A stretch of 64,000 bases of DNA from Blastobasis lacticolella (Eukaryota > Arthropoda > Insecta > Lepidoptera > Blastobasidae). This document shows positions 33,501 through 45,358 of the stretch, in pieces (positions within the stretch are counted from its first letter, which is position 1; every line of letters begins with the position of its first letter). The notes below the pieces were generated by a model that worked only from the letters and a program-made list of their open reading frames with translations, made no database searches and was not told the DNA's origin. Position numbers and translations under genes: made by a program. The DNA lies in the NCBI GenBank assembly GCA_905147135.1, contig LR990050.1:18970001-19034000 (forward strand), in the 5' to 3' direction.

Positions 33501-36303
33501 AAGTCGAACATAAATTATTTTAAGGGTTTTTTTGCCGTAATACCATCTCCATAATTCTCGGCTTTTGAGTCGGAATAAGGTACAGCGCAAAAAACCGGCA
33601 AAATATATTTATATAAAGAGCAGAAATAAGCTAGTCGTTCCATACTAGATCACAAAGAGGCACGTTTTATTAATATCTCAGAAACGGCTGTACTTTAATA
33701 TTTCCATGCCACTGTCGCCGAACAAACATAAATACAGAAAATATACGCTCAGAATTTTCATAATAAATTCTTATCAGCAATATTGAGGCACCCATATCTT
33801 TTATTCCGTTCGCAAAACAAAATGATTTATGAGAAAATGTGAATAAAAGGCTTAATACGCAGCGAAACGACATCAAAAGGTAAACACAAGAAGCCATAAG
33901 AAGATAACAATAAAGCGGGAAACAAAGACGGCGAATCCCGCAAATGGCGCGGTTTAAACTTGCCAAGTATTCTCGGGCCATACGTTAATATATATGGGAC
34001 GGTGCTTGATCAAAAATAAATAACAAAGGTATAGAAACCCTATAAAGGAAAGGGAATAGAAAGGGAGAAGATAATTAGGAATAATAAGGTTTCGGGATAC
34101 AAAGAGCACAAAGCAGACGGTACTAGTACAGCTTTTAATGTTAATGGTAAAGAAAGCGAGGCAATACTGGCGGCAGATAAAGTCAAATGGGAGTATTTAT
34201 CTGCGTCGTAACTGGATAAATAGAGGGCATTATTCTCCGAGTACTGTAGTGAGTCACTCTTGTTCGGGAGTTTTTATAATTCGTGACAACTTTGTACCGG
34301 TTCATTGTGGTTGGTCAGATTGTGGCAGAATGTCTAAATATGGCGAAATTTTGCTTGGACGGATTATATCTAGCATTTATATGAGCAGTGTTTCCTAATA
34401 TTCGTACATCTAATATGTAAGTAAATATCTAAGTTACTTAGTTACAAAATCCCAGGTATAATTATACCTATACAAACACATATTATTTTAACTAACGTTC
34501 TTCTTCTATTGTTCAATCTGACCAAATACGTGGAGTACACTGAAAGGTTTGCGTAACTCATTAATAAAACAATTAACATGTAAAGTAATATATTCACTGC
34601 TTTATGAAGTATTCATTACATTTTAAACACTTTTTCATTCGGTCAAATAATTTTTGATAATATGTGGACTATTGGGCTTAGGGCATATTTTTCACGTGCT
34701 GGCTGAAAGCTATCACGGCCTCTTCCGGTCTCGTAAATGTCAAAAATCTCATCAAATAGCTATAATAGGTTTAATAAACGTCAAATATTTTTTATGAATA
34801 AGACAATAAATATTTACGAACATCAGTTCCTAGTTTGAGCAGGTAGGTACCACCCTACCCTAATATTAAATTCACTTACTAAATTAAAAAATTCAGCAGC
34901 CAACATAGCGTTATAAAATTTGCGGACTCCATAAAAAGCTGAGAATATGTAGAGCAATAAAAAATATACGATCAAAACAATCTTAAAAATGCGAGATGAA
35001 TAGAATTTTCAAGAAGAGAAATTCCATAGCGAATTTCATCGCTACGAAAGAAATTCTAATAAAAAGAGATAAGCATGTTGACAAATAGCTCCACGTACTG
35101 AATCCACAAAAAGTAATTAAAGGAAAAAATCTTGGAAAAATATGAATGAAAGTCCATAAAATATAATTAACCTTTAATAATACGTCTTTGAAGCGTAGGA
35201 AGGCGGAAGACGCTAAAGAAACCGAAAAATAAATGATAAAATATTTCACGCGTATGCGTTGAGTATGTTGTCATATTAAATATTCTGAAATTATATTTTG
35301 AAATTGTCTTTTACACTAAGGTGGCACACAAGCTTAGACTCCGCCTGATGGATGTCTTAAAAAAGTCTAATAATTATTATTTTCTTTCTCGAAAGATTTT
35401 CTCGAGTAATCATAATCAACTACTGACCTTACAATAACATCAGCTGGTTAGCTACCAGTTAATATTTCTACGAAAGGCCAGTCCGGACTGCCTGAATGCC
35501 TCTTTGTATTATCCGCCCGAACAAAAATGTTCATTATTACGCGTTTCATCATAATGAATATTTTTGTTTGCAAAAACGAGATCCTTCATTAACCTCCGTT
35601 TATTGTTCGAGTTTTTTCATAAATTTTCATATCCATCTCGTTATTGCCGAGGATATTTCGTGTGTATTTGTGAAATGCTTTAATTCAGGTAAAAGGGCCA
35701 CTTTCATAACGGAAAATTCTGGAAATCCCCGCATTGGTCCGGGGCACAGTCTAATCGTATGAGATCATTAGGGAAAGTATCGCGAAGAAGTAAACCGGCC
35801 GTGTTGGAGGGCCCTCCAGACGGGAAGAGAAAACTTTTTAATTTAAGGCAAACATCCGGGAGGCCAGGCTCAAAGGACTCTGAGGAAATAAAATTAGTTT
35901 TGACTGTACCTCATTACTGGACTTGGTAATTGAGTATGCAGATTGCATGTGAAAAGATTTTTTCCCTGAGAAACGATGTCAACTAGGTCATTTATTTCAC
36001 GGTCCGCTTAGAGGCACTGTGCTGAGGGAATGCCAAATGAAAGCCTTTGGCGAGTTTTAAAATTCCGGACGTGGGTGACGGACTGCTGCTGATTCTTTCA
36101 GGGTCCGTGTGTCGGGGCAGTTTTGCGTGACATAATTTAGCCCATTTCGAGGTATAACATATAAAGTCGGCCAAGAAAATCGTTTTTAGTTTCCACAAAT
36201 AATCCCGTGTAACATAAAAGTCACTTGGTCAAACAACCAACCACAAATCAACCTTGTTGTTCTATGAAGTGTAACTAAAGTTCAACCTTATTGATAAACC
36301 ACT
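33501..36303. other. Mostly unique non-coding stretch
   Basis: AT-rich, with no convincing frame. A short LINE-tail-like fragment on the minus strand at about 35315-35360 (gccaccttagtg end) matches the 3' end of the copy at 14557-14612. Confidence 0.4.
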
Positions 36304-36427
36304 ACATCAGATCTGTACACATTTTAAGGGTATGTTCCGGTATTCATACCGCGTACTTTTGTTGACGAGTAACAAACCCTTAAAATGTGTAATAATAACC
36401 GCGATAGTTTAAAACATCAGATCTGTA
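36304..36427. repeat. Hairpin flanked by 14-bp direct repeats
   Basis: The 14-mer acatcagatctgta occurs at 36304-36317 and again, exactly, at 36414-36427. Immediately inside the left copy, cacattttaagggtatgtt (36318-36336) is nearly the reverse complement of aacaaacccttaaaatgtg (36371-36389), 18 of 19 bases. A smaller inner palindrome (cggtat-tc-ataccg) lies between them. It resembles a tiny inverted-repeat insertion with duplicated target, although 24 extra bases separate the right arm from the right direct repeat. Confidence 0.6.
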
Positions 36428-38217
36428 GCCGAGAAAATGCCAGAACACGAACAAATGTTGGTACTACTCGATAGATTTGGTGGTGACGTACACGATAATA
36501 TGTTACTTCAGGACGTACAACGAACGTCCTATGAGTAGACATAATAGGGTATTTTGTGGCAGTGAGTGTGAGTGTGTTAAGTAAGAATAAAGTCGACGAA
36601 TACGATCCTACTCTTATCTTGCGTTGTTGAAAATATATAGTGTATACGAGTAAGCATTAAAAACCAACTTGAACTTGACGAACCTAGATCTGCTTTTACG
36701 AACGGGGATGCAGTGCAGTTACTATAAATGAGTGTAATCGAATATCTAATTTTATATCGTACAAGGTTTTAATTCAGTAAAAAAATTACAAATAAAATAT
36801 CATGGATGCCATGGCGACAGTTACGGCTCTTCATTAGTATCGTAAGTTGGTGTGCCCCTAGAGTTGCAATATTAGCTTTCTACCGAAGATCTACAATGAA
36901 TTATCTGCTTCTCCCTCACCGGTGTCAGAACAAAACAAATAGCCGCCCAACTTATAGGAAATCAGCAACACCCAATCAAATAGCCACAAAACTTGTTCAA
37001 TGCCATAATTAAGGCGTGCGGAACCCTTCACAAAGGAGGTCCAAACAAAAAGGACAATACTCTCGTTAAGGGGGAATTTTTGCCAAGTCCGAGGGGAGAG
37101 GGGGAAGGGGGGACTCTCGGACAGAGCTGTAGAGGCTTCCGGTTGAGGAATGCTAATTGTATGAGGTCGCGCCAGGAGAAGTTCCTCAGGAAAGTAATGA
37201 CAATAACTTAGTTTTTTTTTGCCGCGCTCCGTCGCGGTCTTTGAAATAGTACTCCATTGGTGGCAATTAAATAAACATGATGGGACACTAAAGCATTTCG
37301 TTGGGTACCATAAAAGTTGCAAACTTTAAACTTCTACGCTCGCTACCGGAGTAAATTGTACACAAAATTTGAGCGTTGTGTTTCAAACTGACCTTATTTA
37401 TGCGGAATTTATTTCAGCAGCGCACGAAAGTTGTAGAACTACACGTCACTAAAAACTAAACAGTACAACTTGTACACCACTCCCGTAAACAATCTCAAAC
37501 CACTGAAAACCTTTAGATAACAACAAATCATATAGCACCGTAATTACAGAATTCACAGCCAAAATCACGTCCTCACGGAGATTAAGTATGAATATAACTA
37601 ATTCGCGATATTTTAGTGCTTTTGACTGCGTAGGCGCGGTTTGTCACAAATAAAAACATGGCGCCTGCTTCCTCTGCGGCTGATTATAGTGTCGATACAG
37701 GACGTCCTGGCCGATAACATGTGACCGGTCACTGAGGACCGCAAGTCGTACAAAATACTGGAGCGCCACTCGCGATTATGGATGACTATAGCTTTTAACC
37801 GCGACTTTGTCCGCGTAAAATTAGAGAATAACATTCCGAATCCGTTCCCGCAGGAATGTGTTGTGTTATTCGGTCATATAAGCTACATAACAGCCAAATT
37901 TCAACACAAACCACAAGCATAAGTATCACAATGGCAACCTCGTCCTTGAAACGTGAATTCAAAACCGTACGCTTTATTACTAGCTATTGTAATTACAGAC
38001 ATGGGGCATGTCAACTTAGTCCTCACGGTGACAACAGACCTACGGTTTTGCATATTCATTACATTAAATCTAAAAGTATGATCTACGTCATCCGTTTTCC
38101 CCCTAGGGTAGGTAGGAATAAACCACATTCTTCCACTTGTATTACAATACTCATGAATGTCAGAAAGTATTTATACATTAAAATCACTTGAAATAAATAA
38201 AAAATAAAATGCTCAGG
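36428..38217. other. Non-coding stretch with a decayed SINE piece
   Basis: Around 37990-38070 the plus strand has 'catgtcaacttagtcctcac', 'ggtgacaacagacctacggt' and 'tttgcat', a diverged match to 42405-42460. Open frames at 36891-37322 (minus) and nearby have no domains and are treated as chance. Confidence 0.4.
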
Positions 38218-38435
38218 CGCCACGGCACCGTATCACCAGAGAGACACACCACAACACAGTGTTTTCTTTAGACTATAACGTGGGAACGTTCAAGAGGTAT
38301 ATTAGAGGTCTTCTTAGAGGTTGACAACGCATTGGTAGCGCCCCTGGTTTTGCTAATGTTCACAGGCGGTGGTGACCACCTTCCATCAAGTGGCCTGCTT
38401 ACCTGTTTGTCTGCCGTATTACATAAAAAAGTCTA
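38218..38435 (+). pseudogene. CR1/Jockey-type LINE, C-terminal end, interrupted
   Basis: From 38259 the frame reads VFSLDYNVGTFKRYIRGLLRG, then a TGA stop where the relative at 58084-58200 has Gly. The 3' UTR has tgaccaccttccatcaagtg and ends in a short A-run near 38428. It is a 5'-truncated, inactive copy. Confidence 0.75.
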
Positions 38436-38655
38436 GTATAAAAACTTAAGAATCAGTAATATCTCTGTAGAAGAGACATTATGTCAAATTACTACATACA
38501 TATTTACCCTATGGCACAGATTCCTCGAAGAAGAGGTGAAATAGTGTACACCAAAACAGCTATCGCTAGTAGGTATTGCTAACGTCCATAGGCTACGGAA
38601 ACAGCTCATCACGAGGCGGGCCATAAGCTTGTTTGCCACCTTTTGTTTTCTGTTT
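38436..38655 (+). repeat. LINE 3' tail fragment
   Basis: 'tattgctaacgtccataggc' followed by 'atcacgaggcgggccataag' and 'cttgtttgcc' (38572-38638) follows the order of the LINE tails at 58175-58235 and 14557-14640. Confidence 0.5.
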
Positions 38656-41600
38656 GTTTGTTCCAAGACACCTTGTACCTCGATATCATGTTCAAGATAT
38701 ATTTTCTTCAAATAACAATAGGCAAGAAAGGATATGATATACCGAACACCATCTACATATGGAACGAGAGCACCGGCAGTAATCTTTGGCGTGTCACGCA
38801 AAATCTGACAGCGAACCTTTGACAAAACAGAGTTTGCTCAACAAAAATCGGATTACAGGAAAAATTCAATACGAAGAAATAGTGAACTCATAAATATACA
38901 ATTGGCAAGTTACTTGTGTATCGAAATCACGTCTGTGCTGCTACGGTTCATTTGGGTACGGTAGAGGCTGTTGACAGTGCTGGTGCGGACGTGTGCGAAC
39001 TATATGGCAAGAAATATTCGAGGTAAGAGCAACTTGTATTACAAAGAATCTGTATTTCATCAGGTCAGTTATTGAATTTCGAAGTTGGCAATATATGAAA
39101 TAGAACTGACTTTAAGATCCAAAGATTTACAAATATCAGGAAGTTTTTGAAATAATAACATTAATTGATTAAAGAATTAATGATTAGTATTTGTTGTTCG
39201 TCAAATTACTGAACGGACGTATTCCACCGTACTTCTTAATTATCCAGCACGAGATAATTACTTGATTACTTTGGTACGTTAACATGTTTGTTAGCTACTC
39301 TGACGCATTCGTTATTAGTGGAATTAAGCGATATATGTCGGTTAACGTTATCAGCATGGGTAGATATCCGGTACCTACACGACCGTTTTAAAAATGCACA
39401 TTAATATTACGACAATTACGAAGGACTTTGCTTTGTTTAATGAAAGAATATGTTCACATGCAAAGTTATAGTATTAGAAGAGAAAAAAGTTGAACACTCC
39501 CAAAAACGTAGGCTCCTATTTCGTTTCACCCAATCGCCCTTCCTGTATCAATGTTGACACCAGAAAAAAACAGGGTGTAAACCCCAGCGGGGACAGGCTC
39601 TCGAAAATCCGACATACGCACGAACTACCGTATTCGTTACTAAAGAAACTAGTTTGCATCCCGGTAACAAACGAACCAACAAACCTGGGGACCCCTCGGG
39701 TAAACAACGGCTGAATCTCGATCAACCTCAACGTTGCGTAGACAAAATTCTACGTAAAATTACGTAAACTAGTAAAGTCGTAAATATCATTGATGGAAAA
39801 TATAAAAAACTTGATTGCGCGTAAGACCGCGACCAGTCATAGGCGTTGATATTATGTCAATGTTGAAATAATTATTGAAGAAGCAAGTTCTATAGATGAA
39901 GTCGGTATCACCCTGATTGATAATATTTTTGTTCAATTATCTAATCTATCTATGTGGGTGTCCACGCTTCAGTTCATTTCCGAAATATTCATCATCTAAG
40001 AAATAGATATATGCATTATTCTTAGAATTATTTACTCAAAATCCAACAAATCAATTAAGGATTAAGAATAAGCTATTCATCCTTCGTCATTTATAATATT
40101 GGCTTCGAAATACACCACATCCAACGCTGTAACGCAGCGCCGTCGAATGCAAAACGAAAAAAGTTCCATCTCATACATATCATTATGAATGCAAAGGGAT
40201 TTGTCGAGATTCAGCGAGTTATGTACATTTGTCATCTGTTGTTGTTGATTGATAATGGGATTGGCATTTTGTAGAATTTTCGCAGAGGGAGGCCCCTACG
40301 TCAAGATGTATATTGCAAATTGATGATGCAGGTTTGTGAATCTCGGATTCCTTTTTTGTATTCATTCGATTTAGTTGTGACTTTATTTTTGTAATTTTAG
40401 TTACAGAAGTCTGTCTATCTCTCTAGTATAGAGCTGCAAATGAACAAGTGAAATGGGGGAAACAGAGATCCCGAATCCAGGATTGACCGGAGGGAAAAAG
40501 AAGCTGACGATAGTTCCTAACACATTTCATTTAATATCTTTGGCAACGCAGTAATTGAGCAAGTTGACTCGCCGGTGATCCGTATTCTTGTCCTATGTAA
40601 ATCAATGTAAGTTGAAGAAACAGTCGTCGCGCGTAGATATAATATTCCGAACACGGTGGGCCGCGTTAAGGCAAACGTAGAAATTTGTCACATGAGCGAT
40701 GGTTCACCTACGTGTTTCGCCGTTCAAATCCCTGGCATAATCCGGCGCCTTCCAAATAAAATACACCTTTATTACTTTAAAGGGAAAAGCTTAAATCCAG
40801 CGTGGCCGCGCTGGGGGATTTCATATTTCATACTCGCACCCGGAGGTTCTGCCGAGCGAAATGCAGCCTTAACACCAGCGCCGGAAGACAGGATTCGCAG
40901 GCACAGGCACCGCGGTGTCTCCGGCCATGGCTCGCAGTTACGCATTGCCACTGTATGATTTCATGCCAGCAAAAGTAAAGAAGGTTGACAAATAGGTCGG
41001 GCGTGCCGATGTTCAGTTTTATTAAAATTAAAATGTCCTATCGCTATATTAATAAAAAGGACGCAAGGTTCAGATTCGCGCGTCGCGGTTTAAATTTACA
41101 GCGGGCACACCGGGGATAAGAGGAACATTTTTATTATCATCGGGCTAGTTTATTGCGTCTAGAGCTGCAGCATTAGAAATAATCTTCGCTAAAGGAGTGT
41201 ATTTTAGAAGCGGTGTTACGCCAGACAAGGTTTAAACCGAATCCTCGGAGATATACGTTACAAGTTCGCTGTCTTATGATAACAAACTATTATGTCTGGA
41301 AGCTATAAAAAGTTTAACTGTACATTTTAGCTGTACCGCACAAATCATGCTGCACGGAATCTAGTGAATAGCGAGCGGCGAAAACTTTCATTCTCGGTTG
41401 AAAGGAGGAGGCCAGCCGGAGGTGCCTATAAACAAAGCTGAGGCGCTAACAAGGACCTTCGCCCGGAAAACACTTGGCGAGGCGAAAATTTCCAAAAACA
41501 AAGGCGAGCTATAAATCAGCAAGAGCCGAACGCAAAACAGCCGAACGCGGCGTTGCGTCCACAGCCGTAAATAACTCCCTAACAATTTCACCGACAATTT

Positions 41601-42267
41601 ATCCGGCATGAACTGGCGGTTGTCAAACGCTGACGTCGCCGAATCGAACGAATAAATGATAGAAATAAAGAGGCTGGCAGACGCTCCGGGAGACGGCCTA
41701 GTTGGTATTGTGGTCACGTCTGCAGAGGCGGAGGCACAATCTTCGGGAGAAGAATTACATTTATACAAAGACGACGGAATCTCGAGTAATTCAATGCATG
41801 GGCGTGTGGAAACGAATGCAGATACGGCAGGGTATTCGAGGCTAGACGATGCGTGCGGGAATTGGGACATTGTGAGGAGCGGCTTTCAATTCGGCACAGA
41901 ATTTCATTTGGAGCTCAACCAAATGTGTCAGCTTACTTACCTACCTAATGTTTTTTATTGCGTATGGAAATAGGTACTCGTACTAGCTTCTGTTTGCATC
42001 TTTAGTGCTTTAGCTAAAGGAAAATCAGCTATTGTACAGACCCATGGGAACTAATTCGAGTGTTGCTATAAATATATGCATATTTTTTACTTGGATTTTC
42101 TTTTTCTTTGATATGTTTAAGCGCGAAAGAGTAACAAACACCTATTTTTATATCTCCTAATTTCGAAATGGATTTTATTTTAAGCACATTTTATTTTTAT
42201 TTTTAATTTAAGCCCAACAGTAGACTGTTACTAGAATTTTATAGGTATGCAAATGTCCATTCTCATT
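38656..42267. other. Mostly unique region with GC-richer blocks
   Basis: No gene recognised. GC- and CpG-richer blocks lie at about 39480-39730, 40640-40960 and 41380-41900. The last contains the longest open frame of the window (160 codons, minus strand 41388-41870) and an overlapping 105-codon plus-strand frame (41656-41973). Neither shows a domain, signal peptide or splice context that convinces me. These blocks could be conserved non-coding elements. Confidence 0.35.
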
Positions 42268-42540
42268 TTTCAGATGGTAGGACTCCGCCAGAGCAGTTCG
42301 CCTAGGTGAGTACCACCGCATTACTATTTTTGCCGCCTAGCAACAATACTTGCACTGTTGTATTCCGGTTTGAATTGTAATGCTATCAGCCGCATTACAT
42401 GCATGACGCATTTCATCTTAATCCTCACAGTGACAAGGCATCTGCGGTTCTGCATTTTCTGCAACCAAAAAGCACGAATCGTAGATGTTATGGGCGACAG
42501 TTATCGCTTACAATCAGGTGGATTATTTGCACTTACCTGG
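42268..42540 (+). repeat. SINE-like repeat, fullest copy in the window
   Basis: In order: 'gatggtaggactccgccaga', 'cgcctaggtgagtaccaccg', 'caacaatacttgcactgttg', 'attccggtttgaa', 'gcatttcatcttaatcctca', 'gaatcgtagatgttatgggc' and 'atcgcttacaatcaggtgga'. Parts recur at 14350-14440, 15570-15695, 15841-16285, 49440-49690 and, on the minus strand, 57890-57955. I know this set of blocks as highly repetitive in Lepidoptera. No internal Pol III boxes were recognised. Confidence 0.75.
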
Positions 42541-42670
42541 TGGTCACCACCGGCCGATGAACACCATCAACACCCGGGGTACAACCGCCATTGTTGCCGA
42601 CTTTTGAGAAAACTGTTATCTTGTTTCTCGAAGGCCCCAATGTCATATTGGACGATGGCGTTTACATGAC
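42541..42670 (-). repeat. LINE tail in opposite orientation
   Basis: Minus strand: 'ggggccttcgagaaacaaga', 'gtcggcaacaatgg' and 'catcggccggtggtgaccac'. It is related to the minus-strand copy at 53530-53815. It meets the preceding SINE-like repeat 3' end to 3' end. Confidence 0.5.
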
Positions 42671-42904
42671 CTATTACTAGGTCACCTAAGTACATCTACA
42701 TAATCTACAACACAAATGCGCTGTATAGTCCACAATTAACATCAATCACGTCAATGGCCTTATCTTACATGACAATTGCGTTGATTATAGAGCATTTAAC
42801 ACAACGAAATTATCGGACGTTCAATGGTCAATAATTGCTGTAGGTATTTTATTGGATGATTACAAGCGTTCACTGTGTATTTTAGTCTGATTACACTATT
42901 CATA

Positions 42905-42990
42905 CAGAATTTGTATGCCATGTTGCGAGGTTGACCAAGGTCTTCTGTTACGAAATCTAAGACAGGATGAACAGTCTCTGGGGTCGATTG
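42905..42990 (+). repeat. Fragment related to the 5S-like SINE tail
   Basis: 'gcgaggttgaccaaggtctt' followed by 'aacagtctctggggtcgatt' and 'ggcgaa' parallels 13105-13170. Confidence 0.45.
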
Positions 42991-43028
42991 GCGAAGTGAG
43001 TACTTCTAAAAACCTGTTAACATCTGTA

Positions 43029-43280
43029 AGTAACCTAACCGATAGAAAAAGTCAGATAACCCCCGACCAAGTTTACTTAAATTTAAATATTTTCTAAACT
43101 GCAAAACTGATTTTAATGAAACAAAGCTAAGAACTATCTCGATTAAACTGGCTTTCTATTAGAGATAACAGCATTCAAATCGGTCCATCCGTTCGGGAGC
43201 TACGAAGCCACAGACAGATACACAAAGCCACAGATACACATGTTAAACTTATAACCCCCCTTTATTCGTTGGGGGTTAAT
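43029..43280 (+). repeat. Interspersed repeat (ccgttcgggag family)
   Basis: Shares 'cctaaccgatagaaaaagtc', 'attttaatgaaacaaagcta', 'catccgttcgggagctacga', 'acacaaagccacagatacac' and a 'cgttgggggttaat' end with 60117-60365, 62985-63142 and the minus copy 31812-32025. The four copies have the same order and similar length, about 210-250 bp for the longer ones. Confidence 0.8.
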
Positions 43281-43477
43281 AAAAGAGCATGTGATGTATT
43301 TATTTTTGTAACTCTCTTGCCTCCAAATGGCATGGATTACACCTACGTGTGTCGCAAACCTTTTAGCGCAAACCTTTTAGCGCAAACATACAAGATGCGA
43401 ATTGAACTCTCGAAGTCTTTTTCACACTATAATTTGGGATTCTTCAAAAGGGCATGGCTTTAGGAGTAGATACCTTG

Positions 43478-43580
43478 ACAGTTGGCACCGCATATATGCT
43501 CCCCTTAGGTTGCAGATGACCATGGTAACCACTTTCGATCAGTTGGACGGTCTGACCGTCTGTTCGTTTTTCTAGTCAAT
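43478..43580 (+). repeat. Decayed LINE tail
   Basis: 'ggtaaccactttcgatcagt' and 'tgaccgtctgttcg' resemble the 'tgaccactttccatcaggtg' and 'ttgcctgtttg' of the tails at 56590 and 58198. It ends in a tcaataaaaa run. Confidence 0.4.
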
Positions 43581-44179
43581 AAAAATATGAAGCCCTTTGT
43601 GCCTAACCCCTATTTCTTATTAGATAACTTGAAACTTTAAAGGTAGGTATGCACTGGAGAAAGCAAACGAATTATTGATAGAATACCAGCCAGTTTATCT
43701 TTCACAGTGTAAATAAGCTAAAGGACTGTCTGGCCGCCGCCATTACTAACAATTTACACAAGATAAGTAATAGCCACTGGATACGATAACAGTATGACTA
43801 TAAAATATCTTGAGCAAACACTATGAACAATGTTGAATAAACAGTTTTGAAGTATTCAATATATTGACGGCAATCAGATTGAATAGAAACGTTTTATCCA
43901 CTACAGTATTTTATATGCCATTAAAGTGACAAATAAACACAACTGTCACTGTGACAAATAGTCAAGTCATATATAGCTGTTTGCAACAACAAAATTAGAA
44001 TAACTTAACTTCATAAGACGCATATTTAAAGAAGCCAAATAACTCATCAAGGAAATCGATTGCCCGTACTATTAGAATGCATAAACAAACAAATAATTTA
44101 TCCACTACAGCTCGTTGGCATTCTTAATTTAATTTACGCACACTGGAGGGTAATAAAGGAATAGAACACGTTTAAAATC

Positions 44180-44473
44180 TTGAAAGTCCGAACTGCCAGT
44201 GACATAGTGGCGGTCCCGGGGCCAGCCGAGGCCAATCCAAATCCCGCGAGTGGCGTGCCGTCACTCGTAGCCCGTTTGACGCCATATGTGGCTAACACAA
44301 CACCAGAACATCCTATAGACGACAACAGAGCAAATAAAATTAGATCGTATACAACAGGTGATAAGGCGCAAGTTGAAGAAACAGATGTGGGGAAGGGTGG
44401 CGGCGCGGTAGAGGGAGAAATCCCAGAGGCGACGTACGGCACTGTGCTCATCATTTCCCCATTGACTCGTTAG
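44180..44473 (+). other. GC-rich open frame of uncertain status (97 codons)
   Basis: A locally GC-rich segment in AT-rich DNA is open on both strands: 97 codons on plus and 106 on minus (44134-44454). In the plus frame the first codon position is strikingly rich in G and A, as in real coding DNA. It begins MKVRTASDIVAVPGPAEANP and has a Gly-rich acidic stretch (DVGKGGGAVEGEIPEA). The minus frame has a hydrophobic stretch that could span a membrane. I recognise neither. No clear splice sites or polyadenylation context decide it. It may be an orphan exon, a retrocopy fragment or a conserved element. Confidence 0.25.
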
Positions 44474-45313
44474 ACAAAAATCAAAAACAAACATCGTGTC
44501 TCGTGATTTTTGGGAACTAACGCCCTATGATTGCTGATCGGGTTCGTTTATTTACCTCATTGCACCGCTGGGGGTTGCCCGATAGGCTTGTTGGCTCGCA
44601 GAAATTATTTCGCAATAACCACAACTGGCGGCTTGGGACTGCACGGCAAATTGCTCTGTGCTATACCCGCTATAGTTACTTCAAACTCTAATGATTGCGC
44701 CAGAACGAGGTTATATCTAGCGCGATCGCCATCATTTTCAGCCCATATTAATACACTGCTGAACATATATGGATATAAATATACAACCCACAAAAACTGA
44801 AAATTTTAGATAAACATTTTCGATTTAAAAAGCAATATTCTCCAACGACGTTCCTTTTGGGTACAAAACTATTCTTCATTTCTGTGATTGTGTTATTATT
44901 GAATCGTAAACTTCAGTAACAGTTTCGAAGTGAGTTAGCTTTATTTGACAGCCCCATTGACAAGGATAGTTTCGTAAGTCAGTCTCGAAATTATTCAAAT
45001 GCAATTTGAGAAATCGCACAGAATCGCACTCCAGTTATCTCGCAGTCTCTTTGAATATCAATTTGTTGCATTTTTGCGAGAATATTGCAGAGTTTCAGAT
45101 TATGAATAGCCCATTATCTCTCCTTAAGCAATTTATCACAGCAATATTGTGTTTCGTTTTATAGTCGAAAAGAGATTATTTATAAAAATCTTATCTCACT
45201 CCAATCTTTAGAAATAACAATCTGTTGAAGCTCAACTAAACAAAAAACCATTTACTTCAAAATTTAATAACACTGTAAATTCTCTTTTGTTTCTCAGGAC
45301 CTATACTTGATGT

Positions 45314-45358
45314 AGCTTCATAAATTAAGGTACCAATCAAACGTTAATTTATGAAGCT
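45314..45358. repeat. Perfect 15-bp palindromic stem
   Basis: agcttcataaattaa (45314-45328) is the exact reverse complement of ttaatttatgaagct (45344-45358), with a 15-bp loop. It is non-coding. Confidence 0.7.

Noticed and set aside
36891..37322. 143-codon minus-strand open frame
   Set aside because: No recognisable domain; Ser/Pro/Leu mixture of the kind produced by antisense of purine-rich DNA.
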